18,328 bases of DNA from Bacteroidales bacterium (GCA_007120675.1 SKNE01000128.1:1-18328), one strand, 5' to 3'; shown: positions 1 to 7,791, numbered from the stretch's first letter. The notes: generated by a model not told the origin, from the letters alone. Made by a program: numbers and translations.

Positions 1-1
1 C

Positions 2-184
2 CTGCTGCTGAAAACGGCCATGGAAAAGCTGGACCTGTCGGCCAGGGCCTACGACCGCATCCTGAAGGTGTCGCGGACCATTGCCGACCTGGATGGTAAA
101 GAGGAGATCCTGCCCGAGCACTTGGCGGAAGCCATACACTACCGGAGCCTCGACCGAAGCAACTGGGCGGTCTGCCAGCCTTGA
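2..184 (+). CDS. comM: C-terminal end of YifB/ComM family Mg-chelatase-like AAA ATPase (partial)
   Basis: An open frame enters from the left edge and ends at TGA 182-184, giving 60 residues. The segment contains LSARAYDRILKVSRTIADL, then a HLAEAIHYRSLDR stretch near the stop. This matches the C-terminal Mg-chelatase helical domain of ComM/YifB proteins, where the helix leads into a conserved A(I/L)xYRxLDR tail. ComM is a hexameric helicase-like ATPase that promotes branch migration during integration of transformed DNA in other bacteria; its role here is not shown. The N-terminal and AAA domains lie outside the window. Family call is firm, function less so. Confidence 0.85.
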   Translation: MLLKTAMEKLDLSARAYDRILKVSRTIADLDGKEEILPEHLAEAIHYRSLDRSNWAVCQP

Positions 185-191
185 CAGGAAG

Positions 192-273
192 CCTGCAGCA
201 GCAGCAAGCCCGCAGCGTCGGTAAGACCGCGGTAGCGGTAAGCCCGCAGCGTCGGTAATCCTGCAGCAGCAGC
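192..273. repeat. Mosaic of two short direct repeats
   Basis: Two units alternate in the order A-B-B-A. Unit A, cctgcagcagcagc, occurs at 192-205 and 260-273. Unit B, aagcccgcagcgtcggtaa (19 bp), occurs at 206-224 and 240-258. The 15 bases between the two B copies contain a further gcggtaag-like fragment. All copies are exact. No transposase or array features accompany them, so the unit may be a remnant of a dispersed intergenic repeat; that is inference. Confidence 0.75.
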
Positions 274-344
274 GAGCACGCAGCCAGCCCCGAAAGTCGC
301 CCGATTTCCATTATAAATTCAAAGGATATGTTGCAGGGATTACG

Positions 345-352
345 TATTTTTG
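345..352 (+). promoter_or_regulatory. Predicted Bacteroidota -7 element TATTTTTG for the polyamine operon
   Basis: TATTTTTG fits the Bacteroidota TAnnTTTG element and lies about 100 bp upstream of the dehydrogenase ATG. I see no TTTG at the -33 spacing, so the match is partial. The element is embedded in TACGTATTTTTG (341-352), which is repeated exactly at 3368-3379 upstream of the glutaminase gene. Confidence 0.5.
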
Positions 353-453
353 TTTCCGGCGGCATCACGGGCATGGCACAAGGCTTTACCAAGGGAAGAG
401 GCCCCCGGCCGCCCTGCCGGACACCCATACAGAAACCATAAAACTGAAACCCC

Positions 454-1653
454 ATGAGCAAAGTACTGATTATTGGCGCAGGTGGCGTGGGCAACGTGGT
501 TGCCCGCAAGTGCGCACGCGTTCCCGAGGTATTCACCGACATCATGCTGGCCAGCCGCACCCTGGAGAAGTGTGAGCAGATCGCCCGGGCGGTGGGCGGC
601 GACCGCATCAAAACGGCCCGTGTAGATGCCGACAACGTGCCCGAGCTGGTGGCCCTCATCAACAAGTTCAAGCCCGACATGGTGATCAACGTGGCCCTGC
701 CCTACCAGGACCTGACCATCATGGATGCCTGCCTGGAAACCAGGACGCATTACCTGGATACGGCCAACTACGAGCCCCGCGACGTGGCCAAGTTCGAGTA
801 CAGCTGGCAGTGGGCCTATCACGACAGGTACAGGGAGGCAGGCATCATGGCCGTGCTGGGCTGTGGCTTCGACCCCGGCGTAACCGGTGTCTTCACCGCC
901 TATGCAGCGAAGCACTATTTCGATGAGATGCATTACCTGGACATCGTCGACTGCAACGCGGGCGACCACGGCAAGGCTTTTGCCACCAACTTCAACCCGG
1001 AGATCAATATCCGTGAGATCACACAGAACGGCCGCTACTGGCAAGACGGACAATGGATCGAGACCAAGCCCCTGGAGATCCATAAAGCCATCCACTATCC
1101 CGACATCGGTGAGCGGGAATCATACCTGCTTTACCACGAGGAGCTGGAGTCGCTGGTCAAGCATTTCCCCACCCTGAAGCGGGCACGCTTCTGGATGACC
1201 TTCGGACAACAATATATCACCTACCTCAATGTGCTCCAGGATGTAGGCATGACCAGCATCAAGCCGGTCAACTTCAAGGGGGTAGACATCGTGCCCCTGG
1301 AGTTCCTGAAAGCGGTGCTCCCCGAACCTTCCACCCTGGGCGAAGGGTACAAGGGACAAACATCCATTGGCTGCCAGATAAGGGGTATCAGTGACGGCAG
1401 GGAGCGCACCTATTATGTATGGAACAATTGCCAGCATGCCGAAGCATACCGCGACGTGGAAGCCCAGGCTGTCAGCTTCACCACGGGCGTGCCCGCCATG
1501 ATCGGCGCCATGATGGCCCTGACAGGCAAATGGTCCGGCAAAGGGGTGTTCAATGTGGAGCAGTTTGACCCGGATCCCTTCATGGAAAAACTGCCGGTAT
1601 ACGGACTGCCATGGCACGAAAAAGTGGATGAGCCCCTGCCGGTGGAAAAATAA
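454..1653 (+). CDS. Carboxynorspermidine/carboxyspermidine synthase (saccharopine dehydrogenase family)
   Basis: The 399-residue product starts with a Rossmann dinucleotide-binding site, VLIIGAGGVGNVVARKCA (residues 4-21), and is of usual length for the saccharopine dehydrogenase-like carboxynorspermidine synthases. These cytoplasmic enzymes use NADPH to join L-aspartate semialdehyde to putrescine or diaminopropane by reductive amination, giving carboxyspermidine or carboxynorspermidine. The assignment over other saccharopine dehydrogenase relatives rests mainly on the next gene, nspC, 20 bp downstream, which decarboxylates that product. Spermidine is the likely end product, as in studied Bacteroides, but the diamine used cannot be read from sequence. 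ATG 454 is preceded by no Shine-Dalgarno sequence, which is normal for this phylum. Confidence 0.9.
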   Translation: MSKVLIIGAGGVGNVVARKCARVPEVFTDIMLASRTLEKCEQIARAVGGDRIKTARVDADNVPELVALINKFKPDMVINVALPYQDLTIMDACLETRTHYLDTANYEPRDVAKFEYSWQWAYHDRYREAGIMAVLGCGFDPGVTGVFTAYAAKHYFDEMHYLDIVDCNAGDHGKAFATNFNPEINIREITQNGRYWQDGQWIETKPLEIHKAIHYPDIGERESYLLYHEELESLVKHFPTLKRARFWMTFGQQYITYLNVLQDVGMTSIKPVNFKGVDIVPLEFLKAVLPEPSTLGEGYKGQTSIGCQIRGISDGRERTYYVWNNCQHAEAYRDVEAQAVSFTTGVPAMIGAMMALTGKWSGKGVFNVEQFDPDPFMEKLPVYGLPWHEKVDEPLPVEK

Positions 1654-1673
1654 ACCTGTATCAGCTCCCAGCC

Positions 1674-2825
1674 ATGAACATAGCCTTCGACAAACTGCCC
1701 TCACCCTGCTTCGTGCTGGATGAAACGCTCCTGGACATCAACCTGCAGATACTGGACGCCGTGCAGCGCGAAGCGGGGGTGGAGATCATCTGCGCCCTGA
1801 AGGGCTTCGCCATGTGGAGCACCTTCCCCATGGTAAAGCAATACCTGTCAGGGGCCACCGCCAGCTCCCTCCACGAGGCGCGACTGATATACGAAGAGAT
1901 GGGTTGCAAGGCGCACACCTATGCCCCTGTTTTTTATATGGATGAGATGGATGAGATCCTGCGCTACAGCAGCCACCTATCCTTCAACTCCCTCACCCAG
2001 CTGGAACGCTTTCTTCCCGTGGTAAAGAACCGTGCGGCCGACATATCGGTGGGCCTGCGCATCAACCCCGAATACTCGGAGGTGGATACCGACCTGTACA
2101 ATCCGGCCATGCCCGGATCCCGCCTGGGCATCACCCGCGATCTGCTGGGCGACACCCTGCCCGATGGGGTGGAGGGCCTGCACTTCCACGTGCTCTGCGA
2201 AAACGACAGCTACGTGCTGGAACGTACCCTGGAGCGGGTGGAAGCTGCCTTTGGACCACTCATTAAGCAGTGCAGGTGGTTCAACATGGGTGGGGGACAC
2301 CACATCACCCGCAAGGATTACGACGTGAAGCACCTGGTGGAGCTACTAAAGGGTTTCAGAAAACGGTATCCCGGACTGGAGCGGGTGATCCTGGAGCCCG
2401 GTGAGGCGGTGGGCTGGCAGACAGGGTACCTGGTTTCCACGGTGCAGGACATCGTCTACAACAAGGGGATCCGCATCGCCATGCTCGACGTGAGCTTCTC
2501 GGCCCATATGCCCGACTGCCTGGAGATGCCCTACAAACCGCGCATACTGGGGGCCGGCGATGCTGAAAGCGGCAAGGCGGTCTACCGGATGGGCGGAGGT
2601 ACCTGCCTGGCAGGCGACTTCATGGGAATGGGCGATTACAGCTTCGACAAGGAGCTGCAGGTGGGCGACCGCATCGTCTTTGACGACATGATCCACTACA
2701 CCATGGTGAAAACCACCTTCTTCAACGGCGTCAGGCACCCGTCCATCGGCATCTGGCGCAAGGAGGGCGGCTTTGAGCTGCTGCGCTCATTCACCTATGA
2801 GGACTACCGGGACAAGCTCAGCTGA
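1674..2825 (+). CDS. nspC: Carboxynorspermidine/carboxyspermidine decarboxylase
   Basis: This 383-residue protein is a PLP-dependent decarboxylase of the alanine-racemase fold (group IV). It begins LPSPCFVLDE, has the Schiff-base lysine in CALKGFAMW (Lys43), and carries GLHFHVLCEND, an EPGEAVGW segment, HMPDCLEMPYKPR and GGTCLAGDFMG, followed by DDMIHYTMVKTTFFNG near the C-terminus. All are typical of NspC. It removes the carboxyl group from the product of the upstream dehydrogenase to yield spermidine or norspermidine. It sits 20 bp after that gene with no promoter between, so the two form an operon. It is convergent with ridA, with a 39-bp gap and no clear terminator hairpin. Length and motifs look complete. 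Confidence 0.95.
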   Translation: MNIAFDKLPSPCFVLDETLLDINLQILDAVQREAGVEIICALKGFAMWSTFPMVKQYLSGATASSLHEARLIYEEMGCKAHTYAPVFYMDEMDEILRYSSHLSFNSLTQLERFLPVVKNRAADISVGLRINPEYSEVDTDLYNPAMPGSRLGITRDLLGDTLPDGVEGLHFHVLCENDSYVLERTLERVEAAFGPLIKQCRWFNMGGGHHITRKDYDVKHLVELLKGFRKRYPGLERVILEPGEAVGWQTGYLVSTVQDIVYNKGIRIAMLDVSFSAHMPDCLEMPYKPRILGAGDAESGKAVYRMGGGTCLAGDFMGMGDYSFDKELQVGDRIVFDDMIHYTMVKTTFFNGVRHPSIGIWRKEGGFELLRSFTYEDYRDKLS

Positions 2826-2864
2826 AACCGCAGTATCCCCCACAACGGACTACGCCGGACCTGT

Positions 2865-3242
2865 CTATAAGGCAGCGATGCAGCTGATCTCCACATCCAC
2901 AAACTTGGGCAGGGCACCCACCTGCACTGTCTCTCTGGCAGGAGGATCCGCCGGGAAATAGCTGGCGTACACCTCGTTGATCTTCGGAAAGTCATTCATG
3001 TCGCTGATGAAGATGCTGCATTTCAGCACGTGGCTGAAGTCCATGCCAGCCGCTTCAAGGATCGCCTTCATGTTGTCCATGACCATGCGGGTCTGCTGCT
3101 GCACATCCCCCTTCACCAGTTCACCGGTGGCGGGATCCAGCGGGATCTGGCCCGATACGAAAAGCATATTGTTAAACTTCACCGCCTGGTTATAGGGGCC
3201 AACGGGCTGGGCTGCCTTCTCTGTCTTAATGATCTCTTTCAT
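2865..3242 (-). CDS. ridA: RidA family enamine/imine deaminase
   Basis: The 125-residue protein has the full RidA (YjgF/YER057c/UK114) pattern: AAQPVGPYNQAV near the N-terminus, LFVSGQIPLDP (27-37), and the signature ARETVQVGALPK with the substrate-binding Arg103, followed by VDVEISCIAAL with Glu119. RidA trimers hydrolyse reactive 2-aminoacrylate and related enamines released by PLP enzymes, protecting other PLP enzymes from damage. The window encodes at least two PLP enzymes (NspC, Alr), but the link is only contextual. ATG 3242 has no Shine-Dalgarno. The nearest minus-strand promoter element is in the palindrome at 3362-3369, implying a leader of about 110 nt. Confidence 0.95.
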   Translation of the reverse strand: MKEIIKTEKAAQPVGPYNQAVKFNNMLFVSGQIPLDPATGELVKGDVQQQTRMVMDNMKAILEAAGMDFSHVLKCSIFISDMNDFPKINEVYASYFPADPPARETVQVGALPKFVDVEISCIAAL

Positions 3243-3280
3243 TGTCTGTAGTTATTTATTTGACACTTTTGCTGTCTGCC

Positions 3281-3307
3281 GCCCGGGTAAATCAGCGCCC
3301 GGGTAAA
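3281..3307. repeat. Two 11-bp direct repeats in the ridA leader
   Basis: gcccgggtaaa occurs exactly at 3281-3291 and 3297-3307, a 16-bp period, each copy containing the CCCGGG palindrome. It lies between ridA and the divergent promoter, inside the predicted ridA leader. Purpose unknown. Confidence 0.6.
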
Positions 3308-3360
3308 AACGCCTGCGTAATAAAGGCCATCCAGCCACTGGAGCAGACAAAGGCTGTCCG

Positions 3361-3380
3361 GCAAAAATACGTATTTTTGC
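3361..3380. promoter_or_regulatory. Perfect 20-bp palindrome carrying divergent -7 elements
   Basis: GCAAAAATACGTATTTTTGC reads identically on both strands. It contains TATTTTTG on the + strand at 3372-3379, facing the glutaminase gene 23 bp downstream, and the same element on the minus strand at 3362-3369, facing ridA. The arrangement suggests either back-to-back promoters or a dimeric regulator site overlapping them. Neither direction has a TTTG at the -33 spacing. Confidence 0.55.
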
Positions 3381-3402
3381 CGCTCAGCGCCCTGGTCCAG
3401 CC

Positions 3403-3999
3403 ATGAAAATCCTGATCATCGACAACTACGATTCCTTCACCTATAACCTCTACCACATGGTGGAGGCGGTCCTGCCACCGGGCAGCTCGCTGAGCGTTTA
3501 CCGCAACGATGCCATTGGGCTGGAGCAGGTGGCTGCCTACGATGGCCTGATCATCTCACCCGGTCCCGGACTGCCCGGTGAGTCGGGCATCAGCTGCGAT
3601 GTCATTGGGCGCTACGGTGCAAGCAAGCCCATCCTGGGTGTATGCCTTGGCCACCAGGCCATCGCAGAGGTCTATGGCGGGAAGCTGCTGAACCTCCCAC
3701 AGGTGCTGCACGGCAAGGCGATCAGTACGGAGGTCACCGACCCGGAAGAGCCGCTGTTCTTCGGCTGTCCGGCCCTTTTCGAAACGGGCCGCTACCACTC
3801 GTGGGTGGTTGACCCCGACAGCCTGCCTGCCACCCTGCAGGTGACCGCCAAAGATGAGTTCGGACTGATCATGGGGATCAGGCACCGTCACTACCCGGTA
3901 CGGGGTGTGCAGTTTCACCCTGAAAGTGTGATGACGGGGGTGGGAAAGCAGATCCTTAAGAACTGGGTAAGCCTCAGTACTGGTAAAACACCCGTTTGA
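3403..3999 (+). CDS. pabA: Aminodeoxychorismate/anthranilate synthase component II (class I glutamine amidotransferase)
   Basis: The 198-residue protein is a stand-alone TrpG/PabA-type glutaminase subunit. It opens ILIIDNYDSFTYNLYHM, carries ISPGPGLPGESG (51-63), the nucleophile elbow GVCLGHQ with Cys81, and the catalytic pair in QFHPES, His172 and Glu174. It releases ammonia from glutamine for a chorismate-amidating partner (PabB or TrpE). No partner and no other trp or folate gene is in the window, so the choice between tryptophan and p-aminobenzoate synthesis is open; some bacteria use one subunit for both. Its last 26 bases overlap, on the opposite strand, the end of the murF-alr gene. 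Confidence 0.88.
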   Translation: MKILIIDNYDSFTYNLYHMVEAVLPPGSSLSVYRNDAIGLEQVAAYDGLIISPGPGLPGESGISCDVIGRYGASKPILGVCLGHQAIAEVYGGKLLNLPQVLHGKAISTEVTDPEEPLFFGCPALFETGRYHSWVVDPDSLPATLQVTAKDEFGLIMGIRHRHYPVRGVQFHPESVMTGVGKQILKNWVSLSTGKTPV

Positions 4000-6496
4000 C
4001 CCGGTGTGATATGGAGGTGAGCACCTCGTAAGGGATGGTGCCCATCCCGGCAGCCAGGACCGTCACCGGTCGCGACCCGCCAAAGACAATCACTTCATCC
4101 CCTTCCCGCACATTCATGCCGGTCACATCCAGGGCGCACATGTCCATGCTGATGTGTCCCACTATGGGCGCCGGCCTTCCGCCGACCAGCAGGCTGCCAC
4201 GCCCATTGCCCAGTCGCCGGTCCAGTCCGTCGGCATACCCCACGGGCACAATGGCCAACTCCATGACACCAGCTGCCCTGGCGGCCCTGCTGTAACCCAC
4301 CGTCCCCCCTTCAGCCACCTCTTTGCGCTGCGAAACCACCGAGCGGAAGGTGGCCACATCACGCAGCAGGGGGTGGACGGCAGGATCGCCGCTGAGCCCG
4401 TACAGGCCGATGCCCAGCCTGACCATGTCAAAATGGGCATCGGGAAACCTGGATATGGCTGCCGAGTTGGCCATGTGGCGCAGGAATGGGTAGTCCAGGG
4501 CCGATTGAAGCTCCTCGCACAGCCTGTTGAACAGGTCCACCTGCTGATGGGTAAATTGGTCGTGGGCCGCATCCTCACTGGCGGCCAGGTGTGAAAAAAC
4601 GCTGGCAGCGCGGACCAGCCGGGTGCCGGCCAGCTTGTCTGACAGCTCCCCGACCTGCCCGGGCATAAAGCCCATGCGGTGCATGCCGGTGTCCAGCTTC
4701 ACATGGATGGGATAGGGCAGGCGAACACTGCCGGAACTGCCCTCATCCTGTTTGGCCCTGCGTTCCAGTGCGGCGACGAAACGATCCAGCAGGGAGAAAC
4801 CGTAGATCTCCGGTTCCAGTCCGTGGTCAAGGAGGGTGTCGAATGAGCGCAGTTCAGGGTTCATCACCACAATGGGGATGTGCACCCCACCCTGCCGGAG
4901 CGCCTTTCCTTCGTCGGCATAAGCCACCGCCAGGCAGTCCACACGGTGGTACTGCAGCAGCCGGGCCACCTCCACGCTCCCCATCCCGTAGGAGAACGCC
5001 TTGACCATGCCCATCACCTTATGCCCCGGGGCAAGCATGGAGCGAAACACATTCAGGTTGTGCGCCAGGGCATCCAGGTCAATGTCCAGCGTGGTCTGGT
5101 GATCCTTCTGCTGCAGCCTGCTGCTGATGCGCTCAAAACCGAACGACCTGGCTCCCTTCAGCAGCACAGCCTGGTCCCTGAAACCGGAGAAATCGGACCG
5201 GTCGATGAACGATTCGGTGTCCGGGAAAAAGCTGGCAGGCAGTGTAAAGCAGTCAGCACAGGCGGATATGGCCGGGCCAATGCCCACCAGCCGGTCGATT
5301 CGCTTTTCTGTCAGCAGGGAGGCAACATCCGCATACAGCTGCCTCTCCGGCAAACCACTTTGCAGGATGTCCGACAGGATGAGTGTCCGCTCCTTGTGCC
5401 GCGTCTGGCTTGCCAAAAAATCCAGCGCAATGGTCAGGGAGTGAATATCGCTGTTGTAGCTGTCGTTGATGAGGATGGAGCCGCCCACCCCCTCTTTCAT
5501 CTCCAGGCGCATGGCCACAGGTTGCAATGCATTGACGCTGCGGATGATGGCAGAGTCTTCATGCCCCAGGACCTTCATAAAAACCGCCACGTGCAGGGCG
5601 TTCTCCACGGAGGCATCATCCACGAAGGGGATGGACAACAACATCATGCCGCCGTGGCAGGACAGCGAGACCAGGGTGCTGTCGCCCAGCTTTTCCTTGC
5701 GGATGATACGGGCGAAGGCATCCTGGTGTGTGCCCCAGGCATAGAGTTTTAAACCGGGACGTTGCCGTTGCCAGGAGCGAATCTCCCGGTGCACCTCCTC
5801 ATGATCGAGGCAATAGATCAGCTGGCTGCAGCCTTCAAACAGGCGCAGCTTCTCACGTATCTTTTGTGCCCTTGAGCTGAATCCGGCGTCGTGGGCAGGG
5901 CCGATGTTGGTAAACAGTCCGGTGCCGGGCTTCAGGATGGCCTCCAGTTTCTGCATCTCACCCGGCTCCGATATGCCCGCCTCAAAAAGGCCCATATCGT
6001 GCTGGCTGGTCATCATCCAGACCGACAGGGGCACGCCAACCTGGGAGTTAAAGCTTTTGGGGTTCCGGGCCACCTGCGACGATACGGAAAGGGCCTGGAA
6101 CAGCCATTCCTTGACCACGGTCTTTCCGTTGCTGCCCGTGATCGCCGTCACCGGACCGGAAAACTGCTGGCGGTGGCGGGCTGCCAGCTGCTGCAGGGCC
6201 TTCAGGCTGTCTGAAACAAGGATGAAGAGCGCATCGGGGTACTGCCGTGCCAGGCGGGTGGGAAACGCCTCCACGACAAATGCACGCACCCCCTTTTTCA
6301 ACAACTCACCCACGTAACGGTGGCCATCATTCTTTGGGGTCTTCAGGGCAAAGAACAGGGTGTGTGACGGGGAGAGAAGCCTCCGGCTGTCGGTCAGCAG
6401 GAACCGGACAAGCCGCTTTGCATCTCCCTGGCCCAGCACATGGCCCCCCATCATCTCAGCGACCACTGATAGCGGATACTCTGCACCGTGACTCAT
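3974..6496 (-). CDS. murF-alr: Bifunctional UDP-MurNAc-tripeptide:D-Ala-D-Ala ligase / alanine racemase
   Basis: This 840-residue fusion supplies and uses D-alanine for peptidoglycan. Residues 1 to about 465 are MurF: the ATP loop ITGSNGKT (119-126), NDSYNSDIHSL (344-354) matching the usual D-x-Y-N-A-N region, and LLKGARSFGFERI (445-457). From about 468 the alanine racemase begins (DIDLDALAHNLNVFR), with the PLP lysine in MVKAFSY (Lys499), VKLDTGMHRMGF (599-610), the catalytic tyrosine in VGYSRAA (Tyr735), VGYADG, and HISMDMCALDV. Such fusions are characteristic of Bacteroidota. The racemase makes D-alanine, and MurF adds D-Ala-D-Ala to the tripeptide precursor. The D-Ala-D-Ala ligase (Ddl) is not in the window. 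No promoter was found in the 89-bp gap after pdxA, so co-transcription with pdxA is likely. Confidence 0.96.
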   Translation of the reverse strand: MSHGAEYPLSVVAEMMGGHVLGQGDAKRLVRFLLTDSRRLLSPSHTLFFALKTPKNDGHRYVGELLKKGVRAFVVEAFPTRLARQYPDALFILVSDSLKALQQLAARHRQQFSGPVTAITGSNGKTVVKEWLFQALSVSSQVARNPKSFNSQVGVPLSVWMMTSQHDMGLFEAGISEPGEMQKLEAILKPGTGLFTNIGPAHDAGFSSRAQKIREKLRLFEGCSQLIYCLDHEEVHREIRSWQRQRPGLKLYAWGTHQDAFARIIRKEKLGDSTLVSLSCHGGMMLLSIPFVDDASVENALHVAVFMKVLGHEDSAIIRSVNALQPVAMRLEMKEGVGGSILINDSYNSDIHSLTIALDFLASQTRHKERTLILSDILQSGLPERQLYADVASLLTEKRIDRLVGIGPAISACADCFTLPASFFPDTESFIDRSDFSGFRDQAVLLKGARSFGFERISSRLQQKDHQTTLDIDLDALAHNLNVFRSMLAPGHKVMGMVKAFSYGMGSVEVARLLQYHRVDCLAVAYADEGKALRQGGVHIPIVVMNPELRSFDTLLDHGLEPEIYGFSLLDRFVAALERRAKQDEGSSGSVRLPYPIHVKLDTGMHRMGFMPGQVGELSDKLAGTRLVRAASVFSHLAASEDAAHDQFTHQQVDLFNRLCEELQSALDYPFLRHMANSAAISRFPDAHFDMVRLGIGLYGLSGDPAVHPLLRDVATFRSVVSQRKEVAEGGTVGYSRAARAAGVMELAIVPVGYADGLDRRLGNGRGSLLVGGRPAPIVGHISMDMCALDVTGMNVREGDEVIVFGGSRPVTVLAAGMGTIPYEVLTSISHRVKRVFYQY

Positions 6497-6585
6497 AGTG
6501 GATTCCTCGTGTATGCCTTCATTCTTGTCTTTAGCACCTCGCCCCCAGCGCGGACCGCCCCCAGGCTGATCCCGGGCAGGGGGAT

Positions 6586-7668
6586 TTAGTCGCCATCGCC
6601 ACCGTCCTGATCCTGCACCGCACCAAGGCGGTTGGCCGAGATCTCCTGGTGCATCCTGCGGTTTTTGACCACATCGATGGCCAGGTAGATGGCTTCGCGG
6701 AATGCATCAGGTGAGGCACTGTCCTTGCCCGCCAGGTCAAAGGCCGTCCCATGGGCAGGTGAGGTACGGACAACAGGCAGTCCGGCCGTGAAGTTGACCC
6801 CGCTTTTGAAGGACAGGGTCTTGAATGGGATGAGGCCCTGGTCGTGGTACATGCAAAGGATGCCGTCGAAATGGTTGAAAGAGGCGGAGCCAAAAAAGCC
6901 GTCTGCCGGATAGGGGCCAAACACCAGTATCCCCTTGTCGAAGGCTTCCTGTATGGTGGGGATAATGATCTGTTCTTCCTCCCGTCCGATCACCCCCTTG
7001 TCGCCCGCGTGCGGGTTCAGTCCCATGAGGGCTATCCGGGGCCTTTGGATGCCAAAATCTTCTTTCAGTGAATGGTTCAGGATGTTCAGCTTGCGCATGA
7101 TACGCTCCCTGCTGATCTTTTCAGGCACTTCGCGCAGGGGTATGTGGCCCGTGATCACCCCGATGCGGGTCTCGTTGCTCACCATCAGCATGAGGCTTTC
7201 TTCGGCACCGAACTTCTTTGTCAGGTATTCGGTATGACCGGGAAAATTGAAATCCTTGTGCTGGATGTTTTGTTTGTTGATGGGCGCGGTGACCAGCGCA
7301 TCAATGAGCCCCTTATCCAGGTCATCGGTGGCCAGCTCCAGCGAACGGAAGGCCGCCATCCCCCCGGCGGGGGTGGTTTGTCCCAGGTCAATCTTGATCT
7401 CCTCCTGGAAAACGTTCAGCAGGTTGGCCTTCCCGGGAACGGCCTGGTCAAGCTGCCGTATCACATGAAAGTTGAAATCGCGCACATTCAGCATCTTTTT
7501 ATGGTAGGATGCCACCTTTGAGGAACCGTAAACCACCGGGGTGAAGAACTCCAGGAGCCGGTTGTCGCTCAGGGTCTTCATGATGATCTCGTAGCTGATG
7601 CCGTTCACATCGCCCTGGCTGATCCCTATGCGGATGCTATCTTGTTGACCACTTTCATTTTCCATCAT
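6586..7668 (-). CDS. pdxA: 4-hydroxythreonine-4-phosphate dehydrogenase
   Basis: PdxA oxidises 4-phosphohydroxy-L-threonine with NAD in the DXP-dependent PLP pathway. The metal-binding histidines are visible with the E. coli spacing: ITGHIPL (His175), GLNPHAGDKG (His220) and MYHDQGLIPFK (His275), plus substrate-binding FPGHTEYL (His145) and PVVRTSPAHGTAFDLAGK near the C-terminus. A longer frame reaches back to 7746, but its first 26 residues are not PdxA-like and the predicted promoter (7708-7715) lies inside them. I therefore start at the ATG at 7668, giving 360 residues; the adjacent ATG at 7665 is equally possible. The murF-alr gene follows 89 bp downstream on the same strand. Confidence 0.94.
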   Translation of the reverse strand: MMENESGQQDSIRIGISQGDVNGISYEIIMKTLSDNRLLEFFTPVVYGSSKVASYHKKMLNVRDFNFHVIRQLDQAVPGKANLLNVFQEEIKIDLGQTTPAGGMAAFRSLELATDDLDKGLIDALVTAPINKQNIQHKDFNFPGHTEYLTKKFGAEESLMLMVSNETRIGVITGHIPLREVPEKISRERIMRKLNILNHSLKEDFGIQRPRIALMGLNPHAGDKGVIGREEEQIIIPTIQEAFDKGILVFGPYPADGFFGSASFNHFDGILCMYHDQGLIPFKTLSFKSGVNFTAGLPVVRTSPAHGTAFDLAGKDSASPDAFREAIYLAIDVVKNRRMHQEISANRLGAVQDQDGGDGD

Positions 7669-7707
7669 GATGCATGTGTTGCGGACTGTTATGTTTGAAA
7701 AGCTAGG

Positions 7708-7715
7708 CAAAGGTA
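7708..7715 (-). promoter_or_regulatory. Predicted -7 element TACCTTTG for pdxA
   Basis: The + strand reads CAAAGGTA, which is TACCTTTG on the minus strand, a TAnnTTTG match. Transcription would start near 7700 and give a leader of about 30 nt before the pdxA ATG at 7668. No clear -33 TTTG is present. It decides the pdxA start by excluding the longer frame. Confidence 0.5.
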
Positions 7716-7791
7716 AGTATATGCCTGCTAATGGCCTATCACGCATGACCTTTTTTGAGCGAAGCGTGGAGTGAATGGGGTCCTCAAAGCG

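Larger units (their letters stand above)
185..453. other. Intergenic spacer between comM and the polyamine operon
   Basis: No credible gene was found in this 269-base spacer. Its left half (about 190-300) is GC-rich and built from short direct repeats, annotated separately. Its right half carries a TAnnTTTG promoter element at 345-352. A minus-strand open frame crosses the spacer but runs antisense through the dehydrogenase gene and has no recognisable protein motif. Confidence 0.7.

Noticed and set aside
192..273. A CRISPR array
   Set aside because: The repeats are only 14 and 19 bp, there are two copies of each in a mirrored order, and no regular spacers or cas genes are present.
340..1095. 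A 251-codon minus-strand frame over the dehydrogenase gene
   Set aside because: It is antisense to a well-supported gene, has no motif and has no promoter at its start.
4880..5752. A 290-codon + strand frame within murF-alr
   Set aside because: It is the antisense shadow of the fusion gene; its sequence is rich in His, Gln and Gly with no domain.
7690..7697. TATGTTTG on the + strand as a promoter
   Set aside because: It matches TAnnTTTG but faces no + strand gene and points into the end of the susCD operon; probably chance.
7669..7746. N-terminal extension of pdxA by 26 codons
   Set aside because: The extension is not PdxA-like and overlaps the predicted promoter at 7708-7715.
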